64,000 nt of DNA. Origin: UBA4085 sp964556755. Its GTDB lineage: Bacteria > Acidobacteriota > Aminicenantia > Aminicenantales > UBA4085. The translations under genes and the position numbers were made by a program. Under the pieces are notes generated by a model. That model was not told where the DNA came from. It did no database searches and was given only the letters and a program-made list of their open reading frames with translations. Location: NCBI GenBank assembly GCA_964556755.1, contig CAZKXI010000002.1, forward strand, positions 192,391 to 256,390. The letters run 5' to 3'. This document shows, in pieces, positions 54,522 to 62,313 of the stretch. Position 1 is the first letter of the stretch. Each line of letters opens with the position of its first letter.

Positions 54522-54977
54522 TCACTTCTCGTCGAGCAGGGTGTCCAGCTCGTTCTTGAACTCCTGGACGTCGCGGAACTCCCGGTAGACCGAGGCGAAG
54601 CGGACGTAGGCCACCTTGTCCAGATCCCGCAGCCGGTCCATGACCAGCTGGCCGACTTCGGAGGCCTTCATCTCCTTGTCGGGACGCTCCTGCAGACGGG
54701 CCTCGACCTCCTCGACGATCTCCTCCAGCCGGGCCAGGGCGATGGGCCGCTTCTCGCAGGCCTTCATCACGCCCTTGAGCAGCTTCTGCCGGTCGAACAT
54801 CTGGCGGGTGCCGTCCTTCTTGACCACCATGTAGGGGATCTCTTCGACCTTCTCGTAGGTGGTGAAGCGCTTCCGGCAGGACTCGCACTCCCGCCGGCGG
54901 CGGATGCTGATGCCCTTCTTGCTCTCCCGCGAGTCGATGACCTTGCTGTCCGGATGGGCGCAGTAGGGACATCTCAT
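54522..54977 (-). CDS. nrdR: Transcriptional repressor NrdR
   Basis: A 151-residue repressor of ribonucleotide reductase genes. The N-terminal zinc ribbon has Cys3, Cys6, Cys31 and Cys34. The ATP-cone follows (YMVVKKDGTRQMFDRQKLLKG) and the C-terminus has the usual VAYVRFASVYREF. The start at 54977 overlaps the upstream membrane-protein stop by ATGA. No nrd gene or clear NrdR box is in this window. The palindrome of the hsp20 promoter lies just beyond its stop. Confidence 0.95.
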   Translation of the reverse strand: MRCPYCAHPDSKVIDSRESKKGISIRRRRECESCRKRFTTYEKVEEIPYMVVKKDGTRQMFDRQKLLKGVMKACEKRPIALARLEEIVEEVEARLQERPDKEMKASEVGQLVMDRLRDLDKVAYVRFASVYREFRDVQEFKNELDTLLDEK

Positions 54978-56008
54978 GGCTCGTCGGCCTCCCCCAGGGA
55001 CTTGAGCTGCTTGAGGCTCAAGCCCTCCTTCCAGAGGACAATATAGCCCAACAGGCAGGTCACGACAAGCTGGATGAGGTGGACGACGATGGTGTAGCCG
55101 CCGGCCAGGTTGGGGTTCATGCCCAGCAGCATGGTCAGGCCGAACTGGCTGAAGGCGTGGAAGCCGCCGGCCATTCCCGGCGTCGGGATGGAGGCGCCTA
55201 CGGCCGTCAGGAAGAGGTAGGGGAACATCCAGATGAAGGGGACCGGGAAGCGGAAGGCGTACAGGTACAGCCAGTAGTAGAAGATGATGCTCAGCCAGAC
55301 CAGGAAGCCGAGGGCGACATAGACGATGAAGTCGCCCAGGCTGTGGAAGAAGCGCAGGCCGTCGATGAACTCGCGCAGCAGGGCGAGGGCCTTGTCCCGA
55401 AGGCCGTGGGGCAGGACGCGGAGGACCTTGGCGGCCACGGCCAGGGCCTTGTCCTTGAAGAAGTAGAACAGCATGATCAGGACCAGGAGGACGCTGGCGA
55501 CGCCGACCGCGATACCGCCCCAGGACTGGAGCCGGGTCACGCCCTCGGCCGTGATCGGCATGCGGGCCCCGAAGAGAGGGCGGCCGAGCATGAACAAGCC
55601 CAGCAGGGTGGTCATGGTCAGGATGTCGAAGATCCGCTCGACGACACAGGTGCCCAGGACGAAGCCGGGGCGCATCTTCTCCCGCCGGGCCACGAAGAGG
55701 GGCTTGGCGATCTCCCCCAGCCGGCCGGGGAAGATGTACGTCACGGTGAATCCGACCACGTTGCCCTTCCACAGGCTGTTGAAGCGGATGTCCCGCTTCT
55801 CGTGATGGAGGAGGTACTTCCAGCGCAGGCCCCGGGTGAAGAAGTGGACCGGTGTGGCGACCAAGGCCGCCAGGGCCCAGCGCCAATCGACGTTGGCCAC
55901 ATACTCGAGGACCTTGCGCCAGTCCTTGATGCTGCGGAGGAAGAAGTACAGGAAAGCGGCGGTCAGCAGAAAGACCAGAGCGAGGCGGAGAATGCGCTTT
56001 TTCGTCAT
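54974..56008 (-). CDS. Lysylphosphatidylglycerol synthase transmembrane-domain family protein
   Basis: A 344-residue integral membrane protein with about eight helices, UPF0104/LPG_synthase_TM family. Typical elements are RGLRWKYLL and FPGRLGEIAKPLFVARRE. Only the flippase-type membrane part is present; the cytoplasmic aminoacyltransferase domain of MprF is absent, so lysyl-lipid synthesis is unlikely. Lipid or polyprenyl-linked substrate handling is inferred for the family. It is the first gene of a pair with nrdR. Confidence 0.83.
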   Translation of the reverse strand: MTKKRILRLALVFLLTAAFLYFFLRSIKDWRKVLEYVANVDWRWALAALVATPVHFFTRGLRWKYLLHHEKRDIRFNSLWKGNVVGFTVTYIFPGRLGEIAKPLFVARREKMRPGFVLGTCVVERIFDILTMTTLLGLFMLGRPLFGARMPITAEGVTRLQSWGGIAVGVASVLLVLIMLFYFFKDKALAVAAKVLRVLPHGLRDKALALLREFIDGLRFFHSLGDFIVYVALGFLVWLSIIFYYWLYLYAFRFPVPFIWMFPYLFLTAVGASIPTPGMAGGFHAFSQFGLTMLLGMNPNLAGGYTIVVHLIQLVVTCLLGYIVLWKEGLSLKQLKSLGEADEP

Positions 56009-56063
56009 GACAGGCCGCCCATCTTATCATGCGGCCGGAGGCGGCGCAAGGGAACGGCCGGGC

Positions 56064-56091
56064 TTGAAATCGGACGGGAATTGCGTATAAT
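56064..56091 (+). promoter_or_regulatory. Promoter of tRNA-Gln
   Basis: TTGAAA (56064-56069), 16 bp, consensus TATAAT (56086-56091). The tRNA begins 17 bases after the -10. Confidence 0.78.
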
Positions 56092-56107
56092 AGCGCTTCC
56101 GCCGGTT

Positions 56108-56181
56108 TGGGAAGTCGTCCAACGGCAGGACTCATGACTCTGGATCATGAAATCTAGGTTCGAATCCTAGCTTCCCAGCCA
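56108..56181 (+). tRNA. tRNA-Gln (anticodon CTG)
   Basis: A 74-nt cloverleaf with acceptor TGGGAAG/CTTCCCA, D-stem GTCC/GGAC, anticodon stem CATGA/TCATG with loop CTCTGGA (anticodon CTG), T-arm CTAGG-TTCGAAT-CCTAG, discriminator G and encoded CCA. Confidence 0.96.
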
Positions 56182-56244
56182 CCCCCACCCATCTCCCGTT
56201 CCCTCCTCGCCCCCCCGAAACGGCTCCCTTCCCCGGCCGCCTCC

Positions 56245-56272
56245 TTGACAGGTCCCGGCGGATGGGTATTGT
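56245..56272 (+). promoter_or_regulatory. Promoter of the barrel-PKD-IPT cluster
   Basis: Consensus TTGACA (56245-56250), 16 bp, TATTGT (56267-56272), about 39 bases before the first ATG. Confidence 0.63.
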
Positions 56273-56310
56273 AGAGGCCAGACGGTCCTCTGAGGGTGAG
56301 AGAGGCGCCC

Positions 56311-58296
56311 ATGAAGCTTCGAGGCGGGGTATTTGGATTACTGGCGCTGGCGCTGTGCGGGGCCGGTTCCATCGCGGCCGCGCCGGGGGACAGCCCTCCC
56401 GTTCTGGTCCAGGATTCCCTCATCGAGCATGCCCTGATCTCCTCCTACATTCCCGGCGCGAAGCTGGCGATCACGGCCTCCGTCAAGGACGGCGCCGACT
56501 GGGTCACGCTTTACTATCGCGCCCCGGGATTGCAGGCGTTCCAAGCCCGCCCGATGGCCAGGGACGGCCAGGGCCCGAGCTACTCGGTCGAGCTCGACAC
56601 GTCCGCCCTGACCGCCGACGGATTCGAGTACTACATCGAGGCGGAGAAAGGCGGCCGCAAGACGGTCGTCCCGGCGGACGGCGCTGCGGGCCCGGCCCCG
56701 GTCAAGCCCGAAGGCGGCGAGCCGGCGCCCCGCATCCCCGAGAACCTGCCCTCGCCCCAGGATGAGGAGACCAAGCTCAAGCTCCCCATCCACGCCAACG
56801 GCAGCGCCCAAGGCACCCTCCGCGAGCAAGCCTCCGGCCCGGCCGTCTCCAGCCCGGCCGGGAGCGGCAATATCCAGATCGGTTTCGAGTCCAGTATCCC
56901 CGGCAAGTCCGGCCTGCGCATCGATTCCAACTTCAGCCTGACCAACGCTCCCCCCGCGGGCGGCTCGGAAGCCGATCTTTCCAACATGATGATCGCCGTA
57001 ACCTCCGGGAGCCACGCGCTGCGCTTGGGCGACATCAATATCAACGAGTCCGAGTACACCTCCTTCGGCCTGGGCCGGCGCGGCATCGAATACGCCTTCG
57101 ACAACCGCAAGCTCTATCTGCACGCCTTCGACGTCAGCTCCCAGCAGGTCCAGGGCTTCAAGGGCTTCGGCATTCCGGCCCGGGCCGTCAGCCTCATGGG
57201 CGGCGCGGCCGGCCTGCGCCTCTTCGGCGAGGGCCTGTCGCTCAGGGCCATCTATGTCACCGGGCGGGACGATCCTTCCCGGGCCGCCAACGCGGCCGTA
57301 TCGTCCTCCCTGCAGAGCCGCGAAGGCGACGCTTGGGCGGTCATGCAGGAGACCTCGCTGTTCAGGAGCGCCGTGAAGCTTCGGGCCGAGTTTGCCCGAA
57401 GCCGCTATGACGGGGACACCGGCGACGAGGCGGGGGCCGCTCCCGACACGGCCTGGAGCGCCGGTGCCAGTCTGAGCCTGGGACGGCTGAGCCTGAACGG
57501 CACGTACCGCTTCATCGGGCGGACCTTCAACTCGGTCGGGCTCCAGTATCTGGCCAACGACCGGCAGGGGGTGGACGCCAACCTGCTCTGGTCGCTGGGG
57601 CCGTTCAGCCTGCAGGGCCAGGTGACGGCGCAGCGGGACAACGTCGAGAGCGACGACGAGAGGCCGACGACGGAAGGCTTGAGCGGCAACGCCTCCGTCA
57701 ACCTGGCCCTGGGATCCAAGCTGTCCCTGACGGCCGGCCTGCGGGCCTCGGACCAGAAGTCCCGCCAAGGCGGCGCCTCCGACCTTCTTCAAGATGCCGC
57801 GACCCTGGAGTACTCGGGCGGACTCGCCTGGACGGCCTCCTCGGCCCTCAGCCTCAATCTGACCCTGACCCGGTCCAGCCTGAAGAGCGAGACCAATCCG
57901 ACCGGAGATATCCGGGGGATGACCCTGAATATCGGCGGCTCGCTGCGCGCCGGAGAGGCCCTGATGATCTCCCCGACCTTCGGCCTGACCCGGTCTGAGA
58001 GCCTGGCCACGGGAGCGGTCGACACGACCCTCAACGCCTTCCTCAACGGCGAGGTGTTCTTCATCCCCCGGGTCCTGTCGATCCTGCTGTCCGGCTCCTT
58101 CAACCGGATGGCTCAAGCCGTCGTCTCGGTCAGCCGGGCCGTGGACGCCACGGGAGGCATCAACTTCTATCTGGGCAAGCTGATCAAGGTCAACAGCCTG
58201 CTGCTGACCGTCCGGGGAAGCTACCGGAGGCAGGAATACGGCGGCCAGCCGGTGACGGACACCCGCATCTACGGCCAAGCGGACATCGCCTTCTAG
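56311..58296 (+). CDS. Exported protein: Ig-like domain plus predicted outer-membrane beta-barrel
   Basis: A 661-residue protein I cannot name. It has a signal peptide (GVFGLLALALCGAGSIAAA), a beta-sandwich-like domain at about 30-125 (GADWVTLYYRAPG, DGFEYYIEAEKGG), a Pro/Glu-rich linker, and from about 190 many amphipathic strands with alternating pattern (RLGDININESEYTSFGLG, LSLTAGLRASDQKS, VRGSYRRQEYGG). It ends in Phe (IYGQADIAF), as outer-membrane barrels do. An outer-membrane location is therefore inferred. The ATG at 56311 has GAGAGG before it; GTG 56296 is possible. It is first of three exported genes with spacers of 9 and 130 bases. Confidence 0.62.
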   Translation: MKLRGGVFGLLALALCGAGSIAAAPGDSPPVLVQDSLIEHALISSYIPGAKLAITASVKDGADWVTLYYRAPGLQAFQARPMARDGQGPSYSVELDTSALTADGFEYYIEAEKGGRKTVVPADGAAGPAPVKPEGGEPAPRIPENLPSPQDEETKLKLPIHANGSAQGTLREQASGPAVSSPAGSGNIQIGFESSIPGKSGLRIDSNFSLTNAPPAGGSEADLSNMMIAVTSGSHALRLGDININESEYTSFGLGRRGIEYAFDNRKLYLHAFDVSSQQVQGFKGFGIPARAVSLMGGAAGLRLFGEGLSLRAIYVTGRDDPSRAANAAVSSSLQSREGDAWAVMQETSLFRSAVKLRAEFARSRYDGDTGDEAGAAPDTAWSAGASLSLGRLSLNGTYRFIGRTFNSVGLQYLANDRQGVDANLLWSLGPFSLQGQVTAQRDNVESDDERPTTEGLSGNASVNLALGSKLSLTAGLRASDQKSRQGGASDLLQDAATLEYSGGLAWTASSALSLNLTLTRSSLKSETNPTGDIRGMTLNIGGSLRAGEALMISPTFGLTRSESLATGAVDTTLNAFLNGEVFFIPRVLSILLSGSFNRMAQAVVSVSRAVDATGGINFYLGKLIKVNSLLLTVRGSYRRQEYGGQPVTDTRIYGQADIAF

Positions 58297-58305
58297 GAGC
58301 CTCCC

Positions 58306-59823
58306 ATGCCGCGTCCCATCCGATTCTCCGTTCCGCTGCTGGTGGCAGGCCTGGCCCTGGCTCTGGCGAATCCCGGCCTGGCCACGATCACCTACTCGCC
58401 GAACCAGCCCAACGTCGACCAGGCCGCCACCTTCGTCGTCTCCACCGCCCTGACCTTCTTGGACCCGGCGACCGTGACTTGGTGGTTCGGCGACGGGGCC
58501 ACGGCCTCCGGCCAGATCACCGTGCAGCACATCTACGGCCGAGCCGGGGTCTTCAACGTCCGCTGCACCTACCGGGCCAGCGGCTTCTGGTTCGACGAGA
58601 CCGTCCCCATCACCGTCGTCGAAAACCGCCGGGTGACGGCGACCCCGGCCAACCCGCAGCTGGGCCAGAGCGTGGCTTTCCAAGCCTTCAACTTCCTCTC
58701 GGGCAGTATTCTCTGGAATTTCGGGGATGGCTCGGCCGCCGTCGTCGGAGGCGCCTCGATCAGCCACGCCTACACCGCGCCGGGCGTGTTCGTCGCGGCG
58801 GCCAGAGATAAAGGCGGCGCCGGTTTGGCGGACATCACGGTTACGGTCACGGTGGCGGTCGACATCAGCGTCCGCAGCATCACCTTCACTCCGGCCGTGC
58901 CCGTGCCGCTCCAGCCGGTGGCTTTCACCGCAGTCAGATTCTTCACCTCGAAAATCCTTTGGAGCTTCGGCGACGGCAGCGCCCCCGTCTCCGGCGGCCC
59001 GACGATCTCCCACGTCTTCGCCAAGACCGGCGTCTACGCCGTCCAGGCCTGGGACTGGAACGGCGCCGCCGGCGGCCCGACCTCGGTCTCCGTCAGGGTC
59101 GAGGAGCCCGTGGGCCCCCGGGCCCCCTTCGGCATCTTCTTTCTCCAGCTGCGGTTCGAGGACGGCTTGTCCTATAAGGTGGTTCCGCGTGGATTCGCCG
59201 GCCTTAAAGCCTATGCCGACATCAAGTACGAGGGCACGGGCATCCTGCAAGCCCAGTGGCTGGTGGACGGCATGCCCTTCCGGGCCTTCTCCCAAACCCT
59301 GCCTTTCGCCGAAGCGGCCACTTTCGACTCCGGCCTCCTGCCCTCCCTGCCGACCCAAATGACGGGCATGCACGAGGTCAGCCTGCGGCTGCTCTCCCCC
59401 GCGACCAGCTTGACCATGCCGGTCATCCGCTACTTCGTCACCGCCGAGACGGGGCTTCCCCCGCTGCGCGGGCTGGCTCTTCAGGTGGCCGCCGTCGAAG
59501 GCTTGAAGGGCCTCCGAAGCGAGCTGCGCCTCGACAGCTTGAAGGCTCCCACCGGGGCCTATTTCATCCTCAACGGATCGGTCACGTATGCCCAGGGAGT
59601 CCCCCTCAAGTTCGGGCTGTTGCGGGTCCATTTGGATCAGGAGCTTGTCGATCTGCAGATCCTACGGGACCTGCGGCCAGGCGAAACCCGGTCCTTCAAG
59701 ACATCGATTTTCAATCCCTCGCCAGAAGCCCGGACCATCTACCTGACGCTCTACGACATCACCGACCCGAATGCCCCCAAGTTGCTCTATCTTAAGAAGA
59801 TCGCCATCCTGCCCCAGGACTGA
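58306..59823 (+). CDS. Exported protein with three PKD domains
   Basis: A 505-residue exported protein with signal peptide (FSVPLLVAGLALALANPGLA). Three PKD-type Ig domains occupy about 27-270, each with the family core: WWFGDGATASG, WNFGDGSAAV and WSFGDGSAPV. The C-terminal 230 residues are beta-rich without a family I recognise, including VSLRLLSPATSL and IYLTLYDITD. PKD domains act in surface binding or as spacers. TAGGAG precedes the ATG. It is nine bases behind the barrel gene, so the two are probably partners at the cell surface (inference). Confidence 0.77.
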   Translation: MPRPIRFSVPLLVAGLALALANPGLATITYSPNQPNVDQAATFVVSTALTFLDPATVTWWFGDGATASGQITVQHIYGRAGVFNVRCTYRASGFWFDETVPITVVENRRVTATPANPQLGQSVAFQAFNFLSGSILWNFGDGSAAVVGGASISHAYTAPGVFVAAARDKGGAGLADITVTVTVAVDISVRSITFTPAVPVPLQPVAFTAVRFFTSKILWSFGDGSAPVSGGPTISHVFAKTGVYAVQAWDWNGAAGGPTSVSVRVEEPVGPRAPFGIFFLQLRFEDGLSYKVVPRGFAGLKAYADIKYEGTGILQAQWLVDGMPFRAFSQTLPFAEAATFDSGLLPSLPTQMTGMHEVSLRLLSPATSLTMPVIRYFVTAETGLPPLRGLALQVAAVEGLKGLRSELRLDSLKAPTGAYFILNGSVTYAQGVPLKFGLLRVHLDQELVDLQILRDLRPGETRSFKTSIFNPSPEARTIYLTLYDITDPNAPKLLYLKKIAILPQD

Positions 59824-59953
59824 TGGAGGCCGGCGACGGCGGCTTGACTTCTCGATCCGGCGGAGCGATTATCAGGAAAGGCCGAGGAGGAGGGTCGTGC
59901 GGGGAGTCCACCGGCGCCGGGCCCACGATCCCGATCGCAAAGGAGAGAGTCGC

Positions 59954-60616
59954 ATGAGCGCGAAGAGAGCTTTCGTCGTCCTGTCGGTCGTCGCCTTCAC
60001 GGCCTCGCTGGCCTGGGGGACCGGCTGGCTCCAGATGCAGATCGATCCCAAGGCCAAGAGGGCGGCCCAGATGCAAGCGCCCCTCTTGGTCCGCGTCGAC
60101 AAGGCCGTCTGCCGCCACGACGGCCAGCCGAATCCGGAGATCGACTTGTCCGGCATCGGCCTCGGAGCTTCGCAAGGCAGCCGCCGCGTCCTCGTCGACG
60201 GCGTCCCGGCCACGCAATACATCCGCTGGAACGCCACCGGCATCACCTTCAAGGCCCCCGGGGGAGCTCCGACCAAGTGGTACCATGAGTACACGATCGC
60301 GATCGACAACGGGTCCGGCAAGGTTCTCTCCAACAGCTTTAAAGTCCGCTTCCCCATCGATTGGGACGGCGCCACTCCGGGCCAGGCGGCTCCGGGGACG
60401 ACGGTCGTCCTGAACTGCTGGGGACCCGGGATCAGCCAGGGCAGCAAGATCCTGCGCATCGATCATATGGAGATGAACGTGGTCGGCTGGACCGGGACCG
60501 CGGTCTCCGGCCAGATCCGGGTCGTCATCCCGGCCATCGCCCACGGCCCCCACAAGATCTTCATCATCGACCACGAGGACAAGATCTCGAAGGATCTGGG
60601 CTTCACCGTCCTGTGA
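59954..60616 (+). CDS. Exported protein with two IPT/TIG-like domains
   Basis: A 220-residue exported protein with signal peptide (AFVVLSVVAFTASLAWG). Two related Ig-like repeats follow: PNPEIDLSGIGLGASQGSRRVLVDG and TTVVLNCWGPGISQGSKILRIDH, both with the GxxxSQGS core typical of IPT/TIG folds. The start at 59954 follows AAAGGAGAG; upstream in-frame sequence lies in the previous gene and is not protein-like. A long GC-rich hairpin follows the stop. Confidence 0.72.
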   Translation: MSAKRAFVVLSVVAFTASLAWGTGWLQMQIDPKAKRAAQMQAPLLVRVDKAVCRHDGQPNPEIDLSGIGLGASQGSRRVLVDGVPATQYIRWNATGITFKAPGGAPTKWYHEYTIAIDNGSGKVLSNSFKVRFPIDWDGATPGQAAPGTTVVLNCWGPGISQGSKILRIDHMEMNVVGWTGTAVSGQIRVVIPAIAHGPHKIFIIDHEDKISKDLGFTVL

Positions 60617-60624
60617 GCCTGCCG

Positions 60625-60651
60625 CCGGGGCCCGGACGCTCCGGGCGCCGG
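60625..60651 (+). terminator. Stable hairpin after the IPT gene, T-poor terminator candidate
   Basis: CCGGGGCCCGGA (60625-60636) pairs with TCCGGGCGCCGG (60640-60651), 11 of 12 positions, with a CGC loop. No T-run follows, so intrinsic termination is uncertain. Confidence 0.45.
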
Positions 60652-60656
60652 TCTCG

Positions 60657-60685
60657 TTGACCCGGCCAGCGATTTCCGCTATTGT
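60657..60685 (+). promoter_or_regulatory. Promoter of the ParA/J-RodZ pair
   Basis: TTGACC (60657-60662), 17 bp, TATTGT (60680-60685), immediately after the hairpin and 49 bases before the ATG. Confidence 0.62.
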
Positions 60686-60734
60686 AGCAGTCTTCCGATG
60701 TCCATTTTTCCAACGGTTCTCCGGCGAATAAGGC

Positions 60735-61679
60735 ATGGCCAACACGACGCGTGTCGCTAAGGAAGGCGAGATCTGGGTCGTCGGCGGCGGCAAGGGCGGC
60801 ACCGGCAAGACCTTCATCACCTCCAGCACGGGCACGACCCTGGCCAAGCGCGGCCGCCGGGTCGTCATGGTCGACATGGACATCGGCGGCGCCAACCTGC
60901 ACTCCTTCTTCGGCATCAGCCGGCCCCAGAAGTCCCTGACCAGCTTCTTCGAGTCGGGGACCCGCCTTTCCGACCTGGCCGTCGACACCGACCTGCCCAA
61001 CATGTCCCTGATCACGGGCGACATCCACTCCATCGCCTCGGACACGATCCGCTTCAGCCAGAAGCTGAAGCTGTTCCGGCAGATCATGAAGCTCAACGTC
61101 CAGAACGTCCTCATCGACCTGGGCGCCGGCAGCCACGCCAATACCCTGGACACCTTTCTCATCGCCGACAAGATGATCATCGTCCTGACGCCGGAAGTCA
61201 TCGCCATCGAGAACATGTACCATTTCGTCAAGAACTCGCTCTTCCGGAAGGTCAAGCTGACCCTCAAGGACTACGGCTTCAAGGAGATCGTCCAGCATAT
61301 CTGGGACCGCCGCCAGAGCTACGGCATCAAGAACCTGAAGGACCTCATCGACTACCTCAAGGACAGCTTCTCCTACATCCGGACCATCCTGGACAACGAG
61401 CTGGCCGGCTTTCGCATCCACGTGGTGGTCAACATGGTGCGGAACAACCAGGATATTCTGCTGGGAACGTCGATTAAAAGCGTCCTGACCAAGTACCTCG
61501 GCGTGCCCATCCTCTACTCCGGCTACGTGGAGTACAACGACGTGGTCTGGAAGTCGGTCCGGGAGCGCAAGCAGTTCATGCTCAACTACACCGCCACCGG
61601 CTGCGCCAAGCAGGTCGAGACCGTCGTCGACAACATCCTCCACGGCCGCGAAGTCAATGTCCCGGGAGGCTACGCATGA
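60735..61679 (+). CDS. MinD/ParA/FlhG-type P-loop ATPase
   Basis: A 314-residue deviant-Walker ATPase. The motif GGGKGGTGKT has the signature Lys20 and Lys25, followed by VVMVDMDIGGANLH and VLIDLGAGS, then LTPEVIAIENMYHFVK. This matches the FlhG/MinD branch that dimerises on ATP and positions cell structures. No flagellar or division genes are nearby, so the cargo is unknown. The C-terminal half is longer than in MinD and rich in basic and aromatic residues. ATGA overlap couples it to a J-like/RodZ-like protein, likely its partner. Confidence 0.85.
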   Translation: MANTTRVAKEGEIWVVGGGKGGTGKTFITSSTGTTLAKRGRRVVMVDMDIGGANLHSFFGISRPQKSLTSFFESGTRLSDLAVDTDLPNMSLITGDIHSIASDTIRFSQKLKLFRQIMKLNVQNVLIDLGAGSHANTLDTFLIADKMIIVLTPEVIAIENMYHFVKNSLFRKVKLTLKDYGFKEIVQHIWDRRQSYGIKNLKDLIDYLKDSFSYIRTILDNELAGFRIHVVVNMVRNNQDILLGTSIKSVLTKYLGVPILYSGYVEYNDVVWKSVRERKQFMLNYTATGCAKQVETVVDNILHGREVNVPGGYA

Positions 61680-62299
61680 CCCCCGAGGAGGCGAAGAAGC
61701 ATCTGGACGTCCTGGAGCTGGGCCCCCGGGCCACGGCCTCCGAGATCAAGAACGCCTACCTCCGCCTGCGCAAGCTCTACGGCGGAGACTCGATCGTCCT
61801 CGATCCCATCGCCGAGGAGTTCTCCGACAAGAAGCGGGCCGTGATCCTGCGGGAGATCGAGGAAGCCTACGCCGCCCTGCTCAAAGCCGGGCGGGAGCGA
61901 GAGAGAGACCTGGCGGCGCCGCCGCGCGTCGAATCCCCGGCCCCCGCCTTCCGGGCCGACGGCCCGGCCGAGCCGGGACGGGATGCTCCCGAAGCGAAGG
62001 GCGAGGCCCCGTCCGGGTTGCCGCCCGTCGAGCCGCCGGCCGAGGCGGTCTTCTCCGGGCCCGGCCTGAGGGCGATCCGGGAGAAGCTGGGCATCGAGCT
62101 TCTGGAGATCTCCAAGATCCTCAAGCTGCGGGGGGAGCTCCTCCGCAGCCTGGAGGAGGAGCGCTACGAGGCCCTTCCGGAAGAGATCTACCTCAAGGTC
62201 CACCTGAAGAACCTGGCCGGCTGCCTGCACCTCAAGCCGGCCAAGGTCGTAGACGACTACGTGGCCCGATACCGGGAGTGGAAATCCTCCAAGCGCTAG
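61676..62299 (+). CDS. Degenerate J-domain plus RodZ-type HTH protein
   Basis: A 207-residue cytoplasmic protein. Residues about 7-65 look like a J-domain (LDVLELGPRATASEIKNAYL, then IEEAYAALL) but the HPD tripeptide needed to stimulate DnaK is replaced (KLYGGDS). A Pro/Ala/Glu linker (about 75-125) leads to a RodZ-type HTH_25 domain (LRAIREKLGIELLEISKILK, ALPEEIYLKVHLKNLA). The membrane helix of true RodZ is missing. It is coupled by ATGA to the ParA-type ATPase, so an adaptor role linking the ATPase to a target is inferred. Confidence 0.75.
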   Translation: MTPEEAKKHLDVLELGPRATASEIKNAYLRLRKLYGGDSIVLDPIAEEFSDKKRAVILREIEEAYAALLKAGRERERDLAAPPRVESPAPAFRADGPAEPGRDAPEAKGEAPSGLPPVEPPAEAVFSGPGLRAIREKLGIELLEISKILKLRGELLRSLEEERYEALPEEIYLKVHLKNLAGCLHLKPAKVVDDYVARYREWKSSKR

Positions 62300-62313
62300 G
62301 CCGGGCCCGGCCT
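62298..62313. other. Perfect 16-nt palindrome between convergent stops
   Basis: AGGCCGGGCCCGGCCT lies exactly between the stop codons of the J/RodZ and porin genes and touches both. It may be a T-poor bidirectional terminator or only a GC-rich coincidence. Confidence 0.4.
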
